From: an uncultured Lachnospiraceae bacterium
GTDB taxonomy: Bacteria > Bacillota > Clostridia > Lachnospirales > Lachnospiraceae
Assembly: GCA_902783095.1 (NCBI GenBank)
Contig: CACZPX010000271.1
Span: 1 to 28,500, forward strand
Length of the DNA: 28,500 nucleotides
Direction: 5' to 3'
Under the pieces are notes generated by a model. That model was not told the origin of the DNA. It was given only the letters and a program-made list of their open reading frames with translations, and made no database searches. This document shows positions 27,564 through 28,500 of the stretch, in pieces (positions within the stretch are counted from its first letter, which is position 1; the number at the start of each line of letters is the position of its first letter). The position numbers were made by a program, and so were the translations under genes.

Positions 27564-28500
27564 GGTAGGCAGGGTAAAGGAGAAGCGTACGGCGTCTCCC
27601 GTCTGTTTTGCGGCGACGGTGCCGCCGTGCAGCTCAATGATATTCTTCGCGATGGCGAGTCCCAGGCCGGTCCCCCGTTCGGACCGCGCCTTGTCCGCGC
27701 GGTAAAACGTATCCCATACGCGTTCAAGCTCCTCCGCAGTGAGGGGCTTTTCTGTTTCGTTCGCAATGACAAACGAGACCCTGCTCTGATCCGGCGCGCC
27801 TTGTCTGGCGTCACGTCTCCATACCGCGCGCGCATCTCCGTAACCGGCCGCGATCCGCACCGTGCTCCCCTCTTTGGCATACCGCACCGCGTTGCTGCAG
27901 AAGTTTTCGATCACCTGGGCAAGGCGCGCTTCGTCTGCCGTCACGGGCAGGCTCTCCGGCAGCTGCGTTTCAAACGTCAGCCCGCGCGCGGCCGCCAGCG
28001 GCCGCAGCCGCTCCAGCGTATCCGCCGTCAGCGCCGCAAGATCCGTCTCCGCGCGGGAGAGCTTTACGCGGCCCGCCTCCAGCCGCGACAGGTCCAGCAT
28101 CTCCAGCACCATCGCGTCCATGCGCTCCGTCTCCGACAGGATCGTCTGCAGATAGGCCGCCTTCTTGTCTTCGGCGATATTCTCCTGCAGCCCCTCCGCG
28201 TAACCGTGCACCACGGCCAGCGGCGTCTTTAATTCGTGCGCAATGGCGGACACCTGCGCCCTGCGCCGGTCTTCCGCCTCCCTTACGTAGGTCAGGGCGG
28301 TTTTCAGGCGGGTGATCTCGTCCCGGCTGCGTGCCCGGGCCTCTCTTTCCTCCTGATAACGGTCATAATAATACTGCGGCTCCTGCCAGAAACGCTCCCG
28401 CTGTTCCGGCGAAAAGATGTTGGCCCAGTCCGCGTCGATCCCCTGCTCCAGCTTTTCCAGCGGCTGCAGCAGGCGTTTGCCCAGGCGCCTGCAGATCCCC
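27561..28500 (-). CDS. Sensor histidine kinase (partial, 5' end beyond window)
   Basis: The C-terminal 312 residues of a two-component sensor kinase. A charged coiled-coil/linker region (WANIFSPEQRERFWQ, then RDEITRLKTALTYVREAED) leads into the HisKA domain. The phospho-accepting histidine is in SAIAHELKTPLAVVHGY (codon 28238-28236). The N box is VIENFCSNAVRYAKEGS, the F region VWDTFYRADKARS and the G2 box GTGLGLAIAKNIIELHGG. The G1 box is atypical (IANETEKPLTAEELE), as in VanS-like kinases. The frame stays open to the window edge, so the start, membrane segments and partner regulator lie outside. The TGA stop is in the repeat locus. Confidence 0.93.
   Translation of the reverse strand, partial: GICRRLGKRLLQPLEKLEQGIDADWANIFSPEQRERFWQEPQYYYDRYQEEREARARSRDEITRLKTALTYVREAEDRRRAQVSAIAHELKTPLAVVHGYAEGLQENIAEDKKAAYLQTILSETERMDAMVLEMLDLSRLEAGRVKLSRAETDLAALTADTLERLRPLAAARGLTFETQLPESLPVTADEARLAQVIENFCSNAVRYAKEGSTVRIAAGYGDARAVWRRDARQGAPDQSRVSFVIANETEKPLTAEELERVWDTFYRADKARSERGTGLGLAIAKNIIELHGGTVAAKQTGDAVRFSFTLPT

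Overview
The window reads as chromosomal DNA of a GC-rich, low-oxygen Firmicute, most likely class Clostridia and probably Lachnospiraceae-like. The evidence is a long Alu-type SRP RNA, a tRNA-Trp-specific T-box, strong AGGAGG ribosome binding sites with TTGACA/TATAAT-type promoters, a DUF3881-type protein seen mainly in Lachnospiraceae, and several anaerobic enzymes (aldehyde:ferredoxin oxidoreductase, Fe-S cysteine desulfidase, a pyridine-nucleotide-free thioredoxin reductase candidate). This is inference from gene content; no taxonomic marker gene is present.

Layout. Positions 1-15705 are entirely on the minus strand. They hold an amino-acid ABC transporter (permease cut by the window edge, lipoprotein binding protein), a thioredoxin-reductase-like flavoprotein, a structured repeat region, a CyuA-type cysteine desulfidase, an unknown protein paired with a TPR lipoprotein, a BspA-like leucine-rich surface protein with a broken C-terminus, then a housekeeping run: SRP RNA, dnaX, ybaB, recR, a large TPR/acidic protein and cvpA. 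A PatB/MalY-type C-S lyase lies upstream of these. At about 15.7-16.1 kb the direction flips: DUF3881 protein and a zinc-ribbon Bax-inhibitor-1-like membrane protein run on the plus strand and converge on a minus-strand bicupin protein, which diverges from a family 2 glycoside hydrolase.

From 20.9 kb the plus strand carries a Trp T-box riboswitch and trpB2, then an intergenic region of about 790 bases. That region holds repeats, a terminator and an unannotated 35-residue holin-like toxin gene on the minus strand facing a candidate antisense RNA promoter. The next plus-strand operon (23.5-27.5 kb) is the most interesting part: a tungsten/molybdenum aldehyde:ferredoxin oxidoreductase, a MoaD-like small protein, and one polypeptide joining a four-cluster polyferredoxin to an iron-type alcohol dehydrogenase. 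Together they look like a self-contained acid/aldehyde/alcohol conversion module. A sensor histidine kinase on the minus strand closes the window and is cut by its end.

Two kinds of repeats run through the intergenic spaces. One is a palindromic REP-like family with a GGGGACGGTYCT core, at four loci, in two cases supplying the stop codon of the adjacent gene. The other is a 68-base direct duplication of a two-hairpin element beside the cysteine desulfidase gene. No tRNA, rRNA, transposase, phage gene or CRISPR array was seen.
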